Shown here in pieces: positions 1-10,924 of a stretch of 64,000 nt of DNA. The notes below the pieces were generated by a model. It did no database searches. It had not been told where the DNA came from and saw only the letters and a program-made list of their open reading frames with translations. Position numbers and translations under genes: made by a program. Each line of letters starts with the position of its first letter. Position 1 is the first letter of the stretch. The stretch spans positions 558,001-622,000 of the forward strand of contig NAJO01000016.1 in assembly GCA_002077065.1 (NCBI GenBank), in the 5' to 3' direction. The stretch is from Cryoendolithus antarcticus (taxonomy: Eukaryota > Ascomycota > Dothideomycetes > Cladosporiales > Cladosporiaceae).

Positions 1-102
1 ATTGCTGCTTTTGCATTGCTGAGCTGGGCAACGTTCAGGGAGATGAGGGAAGAGACTCTGAAGCACGCAGAAGATATTGCGGAGAGCGACATTGAGGACT
101 GA
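1..102 (+). CDS. C-terminal fragment of an unknown protein (partial, 5' end outside window)
   Basis: Frame 1 is open from the first base to a TGA at 100-102 and encodes 33 residues: a short hydrophobic stretch (IAAFALLSWATF) followed by a charged, acidic tail ending ESDIED. This composition resembles the last membrane segment and cytosolic tail of a membrane protein, but 33 open codons can occur by chance. No family can be named. An alternative is that this is intergenic sequence. Confidence 0.25.
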   Translation: MAAFALLSWATFREMREETLKHAEDIAESDIED

Positions 103-2540
103 CAGAGTGGGAATGGGAATTGTGGGGGGCTTGAATTGGGCCTATCTGGGTGGACATCTGGAGCGTACTCGCGTTTGGGCTGGGTACTATAGCATGAGGG
201 TCCGGTGGGTTGGAAGTCCTGACATAGCATAGTGCATGCTGTGCAGGCGCGGTGGTGCGCATTGCATTAAGATACATCAGATCTAGAGAGCAGGAATGCC
301 ATCTTTGGTCCCTACAAATGGCGGAAGGGTCTTGCGGCCGTTGTGCTGTGTTGATGTGCAGGATTAATGTAGCCCGCTCTGCGATGTCTGATACACTTGG
401 GGACCTTTGCAAATGCTCTCAAGATGAGCATCATGTGGACTTCCATGCGTCGTGCTTCGCTGCGAGTCCAAGGGATAGGTAACTTCGACCCTCTTCATCG
501 CAGATACCTCGCTTGCTACCCATTCAACTCATGGAGTGGCAGATCACCGATGGTAGCGTCCATCTACAGTCATGGGTATGTGAGGTATCGTGATATAGAC
601 TTTCGACGAGCAACAGGCTCTGATGGGAATACGGAGGGCTATTAGTCTCTGTTTCTCCGTATGTCTAAGAGATGCATGATTTCCATGTGGTCAGCCAGGC
701 TGATCACTGGATGCTGCAAGTTTGAGAGGTCATGCTCGTCTGCCAGTGATCTACCCAATACCTGGTGTAGTTCTAGCGTCTCGAGAGTAGGACAGCGGGG
801 ATCGCCGCTCGCAAATATGTGAGCAGCTCCCGCACAAGGGCTCGAAGCTGTTGTATAGTTTCGTCGTGTATTACGAACGAAGATGAGCGACAAGTTGGTA
901 CGTGTGACCAGGTCCTACGACTACATTGTAGTACTGTAGACAACAACGAATACGCATGCCCGACGTTGACCCACAAGCCACGAATCTGACTCGGCAAGCC
1001 ATTTCTCGGCTCCTTCCCGAAAACACGAAAGATGGCTCCACTCTCAGAAGACTGGAACGTGGAGTTTGCTCCACACCTCAATCTACCCCCTCTGAACCTC
1101 ACGATTGGCTCCGTCGATCCAGATCATCCCCGACTAGCTTCATCCCACTGGCTCCGTACCTGAACGTGTGCTGGCAAGGCTGGGATAGTCGGTGAGCGAA
1201 CCTTTCCTACCGTTACGAATGTCTCAAGTAATGTCCGAGTACGAGCTCAACATGGCTTCCTTTGTTTGCCGTGAAGTCTGAATGAGCATGCTGTGGAACG
1301 TGGTGCTACACATGTAGGTGGGGTTGATAGCGGGCAGTGGGTTCTGCGGGCGAAACGTCCGCACCAAGCAGCATCTTGCGTTCCTGCGCCGAGAGGGCTC
1401 ACGAGATCTGATGTCGCGCATTGGCGTGGCGGATGGCTGCAGTAGCTGCTCGGCCAGTCCGAGCGTGGATTACCTCGAGGTTGGCGTCGAGGGTGGTGGG
1501 CAGAGTCTGCTGTTGGGGAACTTGGCTTTGACATTGATAGTCGGTTGAAGATGGTACTGTGTGCGGTCAGATATGCACCAGCAACATCGTTATGAACTAG
1601 CTATGACGGGCGTCTCAGAAGTCGTCATGGCCTCGTGAACGTTGGCGTGGAGCATCACGAGCTGGCTGGACTGGAATGCTGACCACACTCGAGCCCTGAG
1701 TTACCGTAATAAGAATGCGCCCTGACGGCCCGCTAGGCGAGAAATCCACGCTGTTGCAGACCCAATAACGAGGCGTCGGCGAACTGAAGGCGTTTTCGAG
1801 TCTGATGAGCTTGGTAGCTGGTCATCAGAGGGCCCGATACCACAGCCCATGCTCTGTTCATCTGCTCTGTAATATCATGAAGATCAACATGCCCGAGTGA
1901 GAGCTCCTGTCGTAAGGTGCAGCAGCGAAATAACCAATCTTGCACATGCGGCTGCACCTTAGCGAGTACTGGGATAATCCTAGCGGGGCCGCACGGATCG
2001 CCAAACTCTCGCGCAGGCTCTCGCTCACTCCCAGCAGCAATCCCTCCAGCACATCACCTCCACCTCGTCCACCTCCCCTCCTCACCACCATCCTCATCGG
2101 CGGAACAGTGCGGTGCAGGTGCGTCGAACGTACTTGCTCTGCAGTTGTGTCTGCGTCCACTCGTTACCGAGCACCACCCTCTTGCTGCATTGCTTTCGCG
2201 TTCACTTCGATACCCTCAGGCGGCTGTGCTTTGCCGCACTTCTTTGCGGTGAGCTTCATTCCTGCCTTGCTGTACGTACCACGCTCTCATAGGAGGATGT
2301 GTTAGCCTTAGCAGGTGACTGACTGACATTGAATAAGCAGATCATACTCATTTGCATAATTTGAGCGTCTTCCGCGTGCGCTTTTTCGACGCGGCACTTG
2401 AAGGGCGGATTCATTGCTCCACTTCACCCCAGCAATATCGGCAGCACACTTGACGAGCACCATATCGACAACTGATCGCGGGCGAGAGGCTGTAGCAGAT
2501 CTTCACAGGAGACGCATTCGGCCTTTGGCAGACTGCCACA
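103..2540. other. Gene-free stretch, including the upstream region of the 2541 gene
   Basis: About 2.4 kb with no reading frame I can support: the frames are short, overlap on both strands, many lack an ATG, and none shows a recognisable domain. A pyrimidine-rich tract (around 2000-2100) and a further stretch up to 2540 probably hold the promoter and leader of the downstream gene. No tRNA-like T-loop was found. Confidence 0.6.
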
Positions 2541-5282
2541 ATGGCCGACGTCGCGTCGCCCGCTCACGCGCAACATCACAGGCATACCAGCAGCATAGGC
2601 TCAATGACTGCCGGAGCCTCACTCGGCGCTGAGCCAGTCTTCGAGATGGTGCCCAACCCGACCTTTTCCTTCCCCATGGTCCCCCAGGCATCGGACCCCA
2701 CAAATGCTCCGTCCTCGAGCACCCCACAGAGACGGCGACATCTGTCAGTGCAACTCGGCGTGCCTAGCACGGGCATTCCACGTACTGCCGCACATAGCCG
2801 AGCGACTTCAGCATTGCCGAGCTTCTCATTTAATGCTGCCGACGCAACCGGCTTGCAAGATGCCAGCACACCACCCGAGACGCCGACTGAGAGTACACCT
2901 GCGACGCCCAACAAGCGTGGTCACAAGCGGCGGGGCAGCGAGTTCGTTGGCGGCGACTCGAGGCTTGGGGTGGACAATGCCATCAGCACCAGCCCGACAA
3001 AAAGTGATGTCGTTCCCATGACACTGCCACCAAGCACACTCTCTGCGCTGCCACCTTCCAACCGTCGTACGCACAGGCGGGACCGATCCTACGTGTCCAC
3101 ACACGATGCGAGCGAGATGATGAATCCTCCGAGTGAGGTGGAGCCAAGGACTAGCAGCAGCCTGCCGACCACGCCTTCTGGTCACCACGGCGACATGCCC
3201 TCACTCCTGACTGGCTACCCTTTTTCATCCGCATCAAACACGACTTCCGGCGCTGATCGAGATGTCTCGCCTGTGCGACCAACTTCCCGCCCTGGCCGCA
3301 GTGTTGGCTTTGCCCGCGAAGTCGAGATCATCCCACGACCGCTCTCGACCATCTCTTCTGGGAGCGAGAGCTCGAAGGGCCACTCACTGAGCAGCAGCAT
3401 CGACATGATCAGCATGAGTCCAGGTAGTCCATCCAGAAACACGCGCAAATCACTGGATGTCCATTCGCCCATGGATTCGATCGACGAGTCGTCCAGGCTG
3501 CGCAGTTCGTCGGAGATTGGGAGGGAGCAGAATGAGCAAGAGGGACAATGGCTAAAGAGCAGAGCATCTAGCGCCACGATTGACAACACCACACCCACCG
3601 CCGAGTCCACATCGCCAGCCCTGACATTCGTCGAGGCTACCGATGCAGATGCACCACCAATGTCACACCGGAAGAAGCGCTCCTCTGGAGATGGGCTAGG
3701 CTTCGATAGGAGACGGAGTGAGCCTGCAATAGCCTCGAAGTCAGCAGACATGTCACGATTGTCTGCACTGTCACTGCAAGAGGACGCCGTCGAAGAGCAA
3801 CAGTACATGGGAGACTCGGAGCTGGACAGGAAGTCGTCCACTCGCAAGATCAAAGACTGGGCGCTCGCGAAGCTACACCGCAGATCGAGGGACTTTAACC
3901 AGAAGCCGGGCAGCCCATATGCCTCCGGTGCACGACCTCGGAGTGAGGGAGCAATCCATGAGATCATTCCGCCGAATCTGGAGGAAGACCCTGTGCCTGC
4001 ACCTCCGATGGCTGAGACCGACCTCGACACTGTCTTCGATGCTACGAGTAACAGCGTGGACGCTGACAGCAGCCATGACACGACCAGAGTTGCATTCCAT
4101 ACTCCGACCTTCGAGCCGACTGCGATGTCCCGTCTTGAGAGCACCGACAACACCATGATCGATCTCGACGCGGCGTTTGAACCAACACGCACCTCGCCGA
4201 TGATTGGCAACTCGCATCGCAAGACTCTGCACAGCGCTCGCACTGGCGGCGGCCCCACCGCATACCTCCACCGCAGAGCCGAGAGTGCACCGATGCTTAC
4301 GCCCTTCGACTTCAGCCGCAACAGCACAACTTCGTCAGCGATGGCAGACGTATTTGAGGAAGAGGAGGAAGAAGATAGCAACGACGGCATCAGTCCTGGG
4401 ACGCACTCGGGTGCGAATCAGATCAGCGGCATGGGTATATTGGCCGGGGATGCGGAACATGGTGCTGCGAACGGACTACGCATACACAGGAGCAGCTGGA
4501 CACCGGATCGTCCTTCAACTTCGCACGGCAACATGAGCTTCGGCTCGAGGCTCTCGACACCCGCGAATGACCGCCGCACGTCTTCGATCATCGAGGACAC
4601 CATTATCGAGGAGTCAAGCCCTGTCGACGTTCCTGTCGAGCCTGTGCAGATCGTGGAGGACTACGAGGAGCCCAGAGCATCGTCTTTGACCAAGTCTTCT
4701 GACTCCAGTGAGACGCCCACGCTCCTTGCTGTCGCTCCAGAGACCGAGACTTCGATCATGACGCCAGACACCTATCAGACCTCGACTTTCTCCTCTCCTG
4801 ACCTACAGCGTCGCCAGGGATCGTTCGAGGCTTCTCGCGTTGGGACATCCGCCTCTTCAATCGCAGACACACGCACCACGAGCTCTGGCATGACTGGGGA
4901 GCACTCCCACGACATCCGCGCTTCGGTCGATGACGTGCCATCACTGACCAGCAGCCGCTCGACTATGCTCAGTACGGCGCACGCCAACACCTCCCGCCGA
5001 GACTTTGGGGCCGACCAGCGCACTCCCTCCGCATCTTCCACTAATCTCGCATCTGCTACATCGGCTGAGCGGCGGAGGAAACGCTCTAGTGTCGCTAGCT
5101 TCTCGCAGCTGATGAGCCAGTCCTTCGGTCCAAAGGCAAAGGCTAGCGAGGAATTCAGGCCAGCCACCGCGGGTGCGGCGATCAAGCCGAAGAAGGAGCA
5201 CAGGCTGAAGAAGCTGATGTTTTGGAGGAGTAAGAGTGCTAGTGCGGTATTGACGGGTTCGGGCAAGCCCTACAGTGGGTGA
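2541..5282 (+). CDS. Large disordered Ser/Thr/Pro-rich protein, 913 aa, function unknown
   Basis: Single-exon frame from an ATG in acceptable context to TGA. The protein is dominated by Ser, Thr, Pro and Asp and has no transmembrane segment or signal peptide. A short ordered-looking block near residues 250-300 (VGFAREVEIIPRPLSTISS) resembles a conserved segment of ascomycete proteins that databases often call cell wall proline-rich protein; that is from memory and tentative. Two other features stand out: a basic-aromatic stretch (TRKIKDWALAKLHRRSRDF) mid-protein, and a basic C-terminus with KKEHRLKKLMFWRSKSAS, which could bind a membrane or protein partner. Many SP/TP sites suggest kinase regulation (inference). 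Long frames on the opposite strand here are shadows of the biased codon use. I am sure this is a gene but not of its role. Confidence 0.85.
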   Translation: MADVASPAHAQHHRHTSSIGSMTAGASLGAEPVFEMVPNPTFSFPMVPQASDPTNAPSSSTPQRRRHLSVQLGVPSTGIPRTAAHSRATSALPSFSFNAADATGLQDASTPPETPTESTPATPNKRGHKRRGSEFVGGDSRLGVDNAISTSPTKSDVVPMTLPPSTLSALPPSNRRTHRRDRSYVSTHDASEMMNPPSEVEPRTSSSLPTTPSGHHGDMPSLLTGYPFSSASNTTSGADRDVSPVRPTSRPGRSVGFAREVEIIPRPLSTISSGSESSKGHSLSSSIDMISMSPGSPSRNTRKSLDVHSPMDSIDESSRLRSSSEIGREQNEQEGQWLKSRASSATIDNTTPTAESTSPALTFVEATDADAPPMSHRKKRSSGDGLGFDRRRSEPAIASKSADMSRLSALSLQEDAVEEQQYMGDSELDRKSSTRKIKDWALAKLHRRSRDFNQKPGSPYASGARPRSEGAIHEIIPPNLEEDPVPAPPMAETDLDTVFDATSNSVDADSSHDTTRVAFHTPTFEPTAMSRLESTDNTMIDLDAAFEPTRTSPMIGNSHRKTLHSARTGGGPTAYLHRRAESAPMLTPFDFSRNSTTSSAMADVFEEEEEEDSNDGISPGTHSGANQISGMGILAGDAEHGAANGLRIHRSSWTPDRPSTSHGNMSFGSRLSTPANDRRTSSIIEDTIIEESSPVDVPVEPVQIVEDYEEPRASSLTKSSDSSETPTLLAVAPETETSIMTPDTYQTSTFSSPDLQRRQGSFEASRVGTSASSIADTRTTSSGMTGEHSHDIRASVDDVPSLTSSRSTMLSTAHANTSRRDFGADQRTPSASSTNLASATSAERRRKRSSVASFSQLMSQSFGPKAKASEEFRPATAGAAIKPKKEHRLKKLMFWRSKSASAVLTGSGKPYSG

Positions 5283-6668
5283 AAGAAGCCTGCATTGATG
5301 GCTTGACGTTCGTCTCGCTGGCTTTTTCGACAATATGGCCAAGCGACCGACGACAAAGACTGGCACGACCTGATCACTGCACAACACCTCATCACTACGC
5401 AATGTGGATGTCTTCTCCTTTTTCGGTGTCATCACACGGGACCAAACGAACAACAGCATGCTATCACCTTCTCCTCTGGCCGTGCTGATATAGCTTCACC
5501 GCTTGGTGGTAGCTGTCTGTGCGAGCATTCTCACATTGGCGCATTGCGCTTGGCATTGCACAAGCTAGACTGAACAAGGAGGGCAAACACCACTCCATTC
5601 TCACTGCATGGAAAGGGAAGGAAGAACACGAGGGTTGGGAACGCGATGATGAATAGTCTTATTAGCGGGCACTTGATGCCATTGGGTCCGGGAGGGTCTG
5701 GTAGAGAAGGGCATAGTATAGTGTGAATGACAACTCGGGGAGCCTTCGCGATGAGGGCTCTCTTGACTTAGACCAAGAATCATACTTCTCAATACCTTAC
5801 TATTTACACTCACTCGTACTTTGGGACTGCTGTAAGCCATACTGTAGCTATCACTATGCTTTCATACAGCTGCTCGAGGGCCTGATGTGGGCAGATGGGT
5901 GAGTGACCCATTGGTGATGGCTGTGGAAGCGCCACTGTGCCTCTGCCATGCAGCAACCAAGCAGTCATAGTGGATGATAAGAGGGCGAAGGATCTAGGCA
6001 GCTTGGCCGTGATGGATCAAGAGCTCAACCTCACCCTCATCGTCTGCTCCTCATCGTTTCATTCGCTTCCTTGGTCGTACGGTATTCCGTCTTGCCGTGC
6101 GTTCACTTGAGCGCCTCGCTGCATACTCCGATCGACGGGAGGGGACAAATCTGAAGGCGACCCTGGCCTCGTATGATTGCGCTGCCAGGAGTAACACTAA
6201 TATCCCTGTCACCACATTCATGTGCACTCATGGTCACGGCAGCTATTGAAACAGCACACCATGCAATATCATACACAGGGCTGGTACAGCAGGGTGGTCG
6301 TCAGGCTCGTGCCGCCACTGGTTATCGCCAAGCGCTCCAGGAGAGTGGGCTCGCGTGCTCTCGTTGGCCGTTTCGGGGGTCTGACGCGCTATGAATGGCT
6401 CGGGCGAGTCGCGCATGCCACACCATTCAACAGAAGTCCCTCCTGTTGATCTCTCCTGACTGTTGTTTCTCCCATTGCACTCTCTATCCACCCTTTCTCC
6501 ATTTATCGCTTCCCTTTACAGGATTCATTCGTTGTTATCACCATTGACCGTAGATCGATTGACAGACGGTCGTTGCCGCTTTCTTACACTCATTGAATTG
6601 TTCGGGTCCATTCGCTTGAAAGATTCGAATCACGGAGCATCTACCACTACCTCTTCCACACCGCCATC
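5283..6668. other. Intergenic region between the 2541 gene and the GH72 gene
   Basis: About 1.4 kb with no supported gene. It should contain the 3' end of the upstream transcript and the promoter and leader of the GH72 gene. The last ~200 bases are pyrimidine-rich (CTCTCTATCCACCCTTTCTCC-type tracts), as is usual upstream of highly expressed fungal genes. The 69-codon frame that runs into the GH72 start codon has no ATG and is not a uORF. Confidence 0.6.
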
Positions 6669-8127
6669 ATGAAGACCACCACATCCCTCCTCCTCGCAGC
6701 CACTGCGGCCCTCACCTCCGCAGTCGCAACCCCCGCCCGCATCGAAGCCCGCGCCTCAGGCACCTCCTCCACCCTGCCAACAGTCACCGTCAAGGGAAAC
6801 GCCTTCTTCGCTGGCGACCAGCGCTTTTACATCCGCGGCATCGACTACCAACCCGGCGGCTCCTCCGGCGCCGCTGGCTCAGACGGCGCCAGCGACCCAA
6901 TCGCGAATGTTGAAAACTGCAAGCGCGACATCGTCGAGTTCAAAAAGCTCGGGATCAACACCGTGCGCGTCTACACTGTCGATAACACGCTGAATCACGA
7001 TGAGTGCATGTCCGCGCTGGCGAACGCTGGCATCTATCTGGCGCTCGATGTCAACACGCCGAAGTACTCGATCCGCAGGGACAAACCAGCACAAAGCTAC
7101 AATGCTGTGTACTTGCAGAGTCTTTTCGCGACTGTAGACGCTTTCCAGGGGTACAGCAACACGCTGCTGTTCTTCAGCGGCAACGAAGTCATCAACGACG
7201 ACACTTCGACGCCTTGCGCGCCGTATGTCAAGGCCGTGACGAGGGATCTCAAGCAGTACATTGGCAGCCGTGGCTACCGCAAGATTCCGGTCGGCTACTC
7301 GGCCGCAGACGTCGAGAGCAACAGGTACGAGATGGCCGATTACATGAACTGCGGCTCCGACGACCAGCGCTCCGACTTCTACGCTTTCAACGATTACTCC
7401 TGGTGTGATCCGAGCACCTACGAAGTTGCCTGGCAGCCTAAGGTCGAGAAGTTCGGGAACTATAGTATACCACTCTTGTAAGCCACCCTGTCCCTGTTAT
7501 CTCCTGAAGCGACCCCTACTGACCCTATCTAGCCTCTCCGAATTCGGCTGCATCAAAGGAACCCGCACTTTCGACGGCCAAATCGCCGCCCTCATGTCCA
7601 GCCGAATGACCTCGGTCTACAGCGGCGGCCTCGCCTACGAATACTCCGAAGAAGGCTCCGGCTACGGCCTCGTGACCCTCTCCGGCTCCTCAGTCTCCGA
7701 AGGCTCCTCCTTCACAGCGCTACAATCGCAATTCTCCTCCAACCCCGCGCCCCAAGGTGACGGCGGCTACAAAATGAGCAGCGCTGCTTCAGAGTGCCCC
7801 GCGCAGAGCTCGACCTGGGAGGTCACGGATTTCAGCGGCGAGGCGCTGCCGGCTATTCCCAATGGCGCGCAGGATTATATGAAGAATGGAGCTGGGACGG
7901 GCCCGGGTTTGGCGGGAAGCGGGAGTCAGGATGCTGGGGGGCAGAGTACGGCTACGGCGAGCGCGGGGAGTGGGAGTGTGACTGCTGTCGCTAGTGGGAG
8001 TGCTGCGAGCGCGACGCATTCGGGTGCTGCGGGGTCCTTGAGGGCTGGCGGCGAGATGGGCACGGCGCCTTGGGTTTGTGCGGCCGTCGTTGTTATGAGC
8101 ACGATGTTTGGTGCTGCGCTGTTGTAA
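6669..8127 (+). CDS. GPI-anchored 1,3-beta-glucanosyltransferase, GH72 (Gas/Gel/Phr family)
   Basis: Two exons, 6669-7477 and 7533-8127, give 467 aa; the splice restores the block IPLFLSEFGC. Established family role: cleaves and religates beta-1,3-glucan at the outer face of the plasma membrane, elongating cell-wall glucan. Seen here: a signal peptide (residues 1-20), the GH72 barrel with FYIRGIDYQPGG, the acid/base Glu173 in FFSGNEV and the nucleophile Glu273 in FLSEFGC. After about residue 390 comes a Gly/Ser/Ala-rich tail and a hydrophobic C-terminus (WVCAAVVVMSTMFGAALL) typical of a GPI-attachment signal. There is no Cys-rich CBM43 (X8) module, so this belongs with the shorter GAS members. 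The 55-nt intron has GTAAGC and CTAG ends. The C-terminal third changes from C-rich to G-rich wobble use, which looks compositional only. Confidence 0.96.
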
Positions 8128-8598
8128 GCGAAAGAGAAGCGTTGGAGACTTGGTGGCGTGCAGAGGAAGTGTACGCGGCTATCTGTTCGGTCTTGGGAGG
8201 CTGGCGCTGCGGTCTGGTTGATCTGACCTGGAAGCAAAGTGCTTGCCTCCGGTCTCGAAAGCTTTTGGCATATTGTGTTGGAAAATTGGACTGGACTGGG
8301 CTAGCTATGTAATCTTGACTTTTGTACTCCGTATCACATGCAACTTCGTAATGGTCATCAGTTCATTCGTCAAAGATGCAGCCTGTCTGGGTGATTCTGT
8401 TCGTATCCACGATATCCTACGATTCGGGCGTCTCTGCCCAAGCGCTTTCTCACTCGCCGTCCAGAGCATAGTATAAGGCCTATGAGCCTCCATCTGACAA
8501 CCAATTGTGAAGGACTTGGTATCGCTTCGGCTTTTGTGCAAGCGTGCTAGCACCGGGCGGACCCACAGCGTGGACTCTCGTGCCCATCCATTACAGTA
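8128..8598. other. Convergent intergenic region
   Basis: About 470 bases between the stop codons of the GH72 gene (+) and the PI-PLC-like gene (-). It must hold both 3' untranslated regions. No gene, repeat or structured element was recognised. Confidence 0.6.
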
Positions 8599-9831
8599 TC
8601 ATAACAGGCTCATCTTACACGCTAGAGGCTCTAGTCCATTCGGCGACCAAGCGCAAAGATCCACTCTGAACAGTCGCCAGTATCCAGTCGGCCAATCCCA
8701 CGCGAGCGAGTACATCGCCAAGGACATCAGCATCAGCATCATCGCACATAAGGCGAGTGCCCAAGACCTCCACGCCGGTACACTCTGGCTCCCGAAGTTC
8801 ATCTTGAGCACCGTCAGTGGCAGATCCTCCGCGCCTGCCTCAGGGAAGTCCATAGCCACGATACCCAGTCTTCTCCGCCCTCTAGTGCTGAGATACCCTC
8901 CCAGTCGTTTGTTGATACCGTCCTCCCATCTGAAGACCCACCAGCCTCCCAAAGCCAGCTTCTTAGGCGGGATCTGGTAGTACAAGTTGAACTCGAAGCC
9001 GGAAGTGAAGTTGATGTACCAATGCTGCGGGTTTGTATCACTTGCAGCCTTCTCGAGGAGATTCGATATATCGCCACCTTTCTTGGTGATGAGAGAGGGG
9101 AGAGACTCGGGATCAGGGAAGGCGTAGTGGTCTTGTATCGTGAGTTGTACGCCGTTCCAATTATGGATCGTGAAGGGTGTTTCGGGGTTGTCTTGCCAGC
9201 GAGAGACGTCTATGCCGAACGCCCAGAGCGAGGGGCCGGTGAAGCGTCGGAAGAGTTGGATTCGTCCGCGAGCTTCCCCGAGGGTTGGAGTGTTATTCGC
9301 TGTGCGCCAGTGCTCGGGTTTTGAGGAGATGAGACTGATGATCGCCTGGGGGAACGAAATTATTGAGTTCTCTTCCTGCCGATCGCGCTTGATCTGAGCG
9401 ATCAAAGCTTCGGTTGGGTGAGAGAGGAGCCACAGATACATCGTCATCAAGACGTCCTCCAAGCGTAGGCCTAGAAATGCAGTGCCATGGACCATTTCGA
9501 CGATGTCATTGCGAAGGCCGCAGCGAAGATCGAAGTATCGGATCCCGGCGTCTAGCTGGCCTTTGAAGTCCATCGTCTGGGTTGTAACGAAGGGGACTTT
9601 GTAGGTGTATGCAGCGCTGTCGTGAGTTCCTGGGATGGTCAAGGCGGATAATGGAGTGTCATCTTTGAGCAGGGCCATCCAGGCTGTGCTGGTCAACGGT
9701 GCCTTACGATCCTGACGTCGGAATGTTTGTGTCTCGTTCAGCGATACTGAAGTGGCACAGCCCTTCTCGAGCTCAGGCAGCTCCAGGCTGCGGTTGAGCA
9801 ATGGAGGCTTTGTGAGCCATGTGGCGACCAT
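8599..9831 (-). CDS. PI-PLC X-domain-like phosphodiesterase, 410 aa
   Basis: Single exon from a true ATG at 9831. The fold is that of bacterial-type phosphatidylinositol-specific phospholipase C: the two expected catalytic histidines are visible in TIPGTHDSAAY and VEMVHGTAFLGL, with IRYFDLRCG between them, and a conserved end block (AMDFPEAGAEDLPLTVLKMNF). Such enzymes cleave phosphatidylinositol or GPI to a cyclic inositol phosphate; the actual substrate here is not known. There is no signal peptide, but residues ~355-380 (WALALCAMMLMLMSLAMYSLAW) could form a C-terminal membrane anchor, which is unusual; alternatively the coding end is different because of an unrecognised 3' intron. It lies head to head with the dynactin p25 gene with about 300 bp between the starts. 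Confidence 0.85.
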   Translation of the reverse strand: MVATWLTKPPLLNRSLELPELEKGCATSVSLNETQTFRRQDRKAPLTSTAWMALLKDDTPLSALTIPGTHDSAAYTYKVPFVTTQTMDFKGQLDAGIRYFDLRCGLRNDIVEMVHGTAFLGLRLEDVLMTMYLWLLSHPTEALIAQIKRDRQEENSIISFPQAIISLISSKPEHWRTANNTPTLGEARGRIQLFRRFTGPSLWAFGIDVSRWQDNPETPFTIHNWNGVQLTIQDHYAFPDPESLPSLITKKGGDISNLLEKAASDTNPQHWYINFTSGFEFNLYYQIPPKKLALGGWWVFRWEDGINKRLGGYLSTRGRRRLGIVAMDFPEAGAEDLPLTVLKMNFGSQSVPAWRSWALALCAMMLMLMSLAMYSLAWDWPTGYWRLFRVDLCAWSPNGLEPLACKMSLL

Positions 9832-10137
9832 GACGATACTGTTGAGGGCCGCCTCAGTCTGCCATGGAACCCACCAAAACCATAACGTTCAACAGCGAGT
9901 CACTGTTCTACAGACCTGCTGCAGAAATATCGTCTTGAAAGAGAGGCAGAGAGCGAAATACCTAAGCCTCGAAACCTGAGGTCACACTCTCGTGGTCCGT
10001 GCGGCAGCGGACTTCACGACACTGTTTTGGCCATCACTTATACCAGATGATGATGACAACACGGAACCCACCTTTCCGTTCATCAGACTTGGAGCGTCTT
10101 GATACTGCTCGGCGCGTTAGAAGACACAAAGGTCAAG
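9832..10137. promoter_or_regulatory. Shared divergent promoter region (PI-PLC-like / dynactin p25)
   Basis: 306 bp separate the ATG of the minus-strand PI-PLC-like gene from the ATG of the plus-strand p25 gene, so both promoters and leaders must fit here. No TATA box or factor site can be singled out with confidence. Confidence 0.5.
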
Positions 10138-10924
10138 ATGTCGCGATCGGGTCCAGTCAGTCGACGTTCCGTCAAGACAGAATATATCGAGACAGTAGGT
10201 TGCATAACATCCCAATATTGTCAAGCCTATATACTTCTCTGCTTGCCCAACAGTCTCCCAAGAGCTCTATTATTTCACATGCCTGACTGACGACGTGGTA
10301 GGAGACGGGCAATCGCATATCACGGAAAGCCCGCATAGAAGGCAAACCTCACATACAGCTCGGCGGCAAATCAATGATTATGGCAGGCGTGATCCTACGA
10401 GGTGATCTCCATCGAAAGCCTGATCCATCAGGCGACGATGAACGAAAGGATAAGACTGTCATCACTGCAATTTCCATTGGACGGTCAACTAAGGTCCCGA
10501 CTTGTCACAAGCTAGATCCGACGACTGACATCCACACAGTGGCTGTGTAATTAGCACAGGCTGCGTCCTACGTCCACCCTCTCGCATCAGCAAAGATCAA
10601 ATCACTTTCTTCCCTATACGTATCTCGGACAACGTCTTCATCGGCCCAGACACTCACATCTCCGCCGGCACCATTGGTGCGAATTGTCACATTGGCGCTG
10701 GGTGTGTGCTATCGCCCTTCAGCTACATTCGGGAAAATTGCAAGATTCTGCCTGGCACAGTAGTACCACATTCTATGACCGTACCGCCAGGCTGCGTCGT
10801 CGGGGGTAGGCCTGCGAGGATTCTCGGGGATGTAGGCGATGGGTGGGGTCATGGAGGTGGTGGTGAAGGCGAGGAGTGGATCGAAGGAGGTGATTTGAAA
10901 CGACTTGTGAAGGCTATCAAGTGA
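10138..10924 (+). CDS. Dynactin subunit 5 (p25), left-handed beta-helix protein
   Basis: Reconstructed from three exons: 10138-10194, 10302-10483 and 10540-10924, giving 207 aa. The joins restore KTEYIETETGNRISRKA and ISIGRGCVISTGCVLRPP, which match the p25 family (N-terminal YIET, later RPP, FFPI and hexapeptide-repeat blocks such as IGANCHIGAGCVLSPFSYI). p25 is part of the pointed-end complex of dynactin, which helps load dynein onto cargo such as early endosomes in filamentous fungi. The family is usually 180-210 aa, so length fits. The first intron is 107 nt with a GCCTGACTGA branch region; the second is 56 nt with GTCAAC as an unusual donor. The C-terminus after residue ~175 (GWGHGGGGEGEEW) is a poorly conserved Gly/Glu extension. 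Confidence 0.93.

Noticed and set aside
1224..1548. Possible gene remnant on the minus strand
   Set aside because: Two neighbouring frames read slightly protein-like but are interrupted by stops and have no match I can name; not enough to call a pseudogene.
3215..4390. 391-codon minus-strand frame within the 2541 gene
   Set aside because: It is fully antisense to a convincing coding frame, is low-complexity Ser/Leu-rich and mirrors its codon bias.
6463..6672. Frame overlapping the GH72 start by ATGA
   Set aside because: It contains no ATG codon, so it cannot be a uORF.
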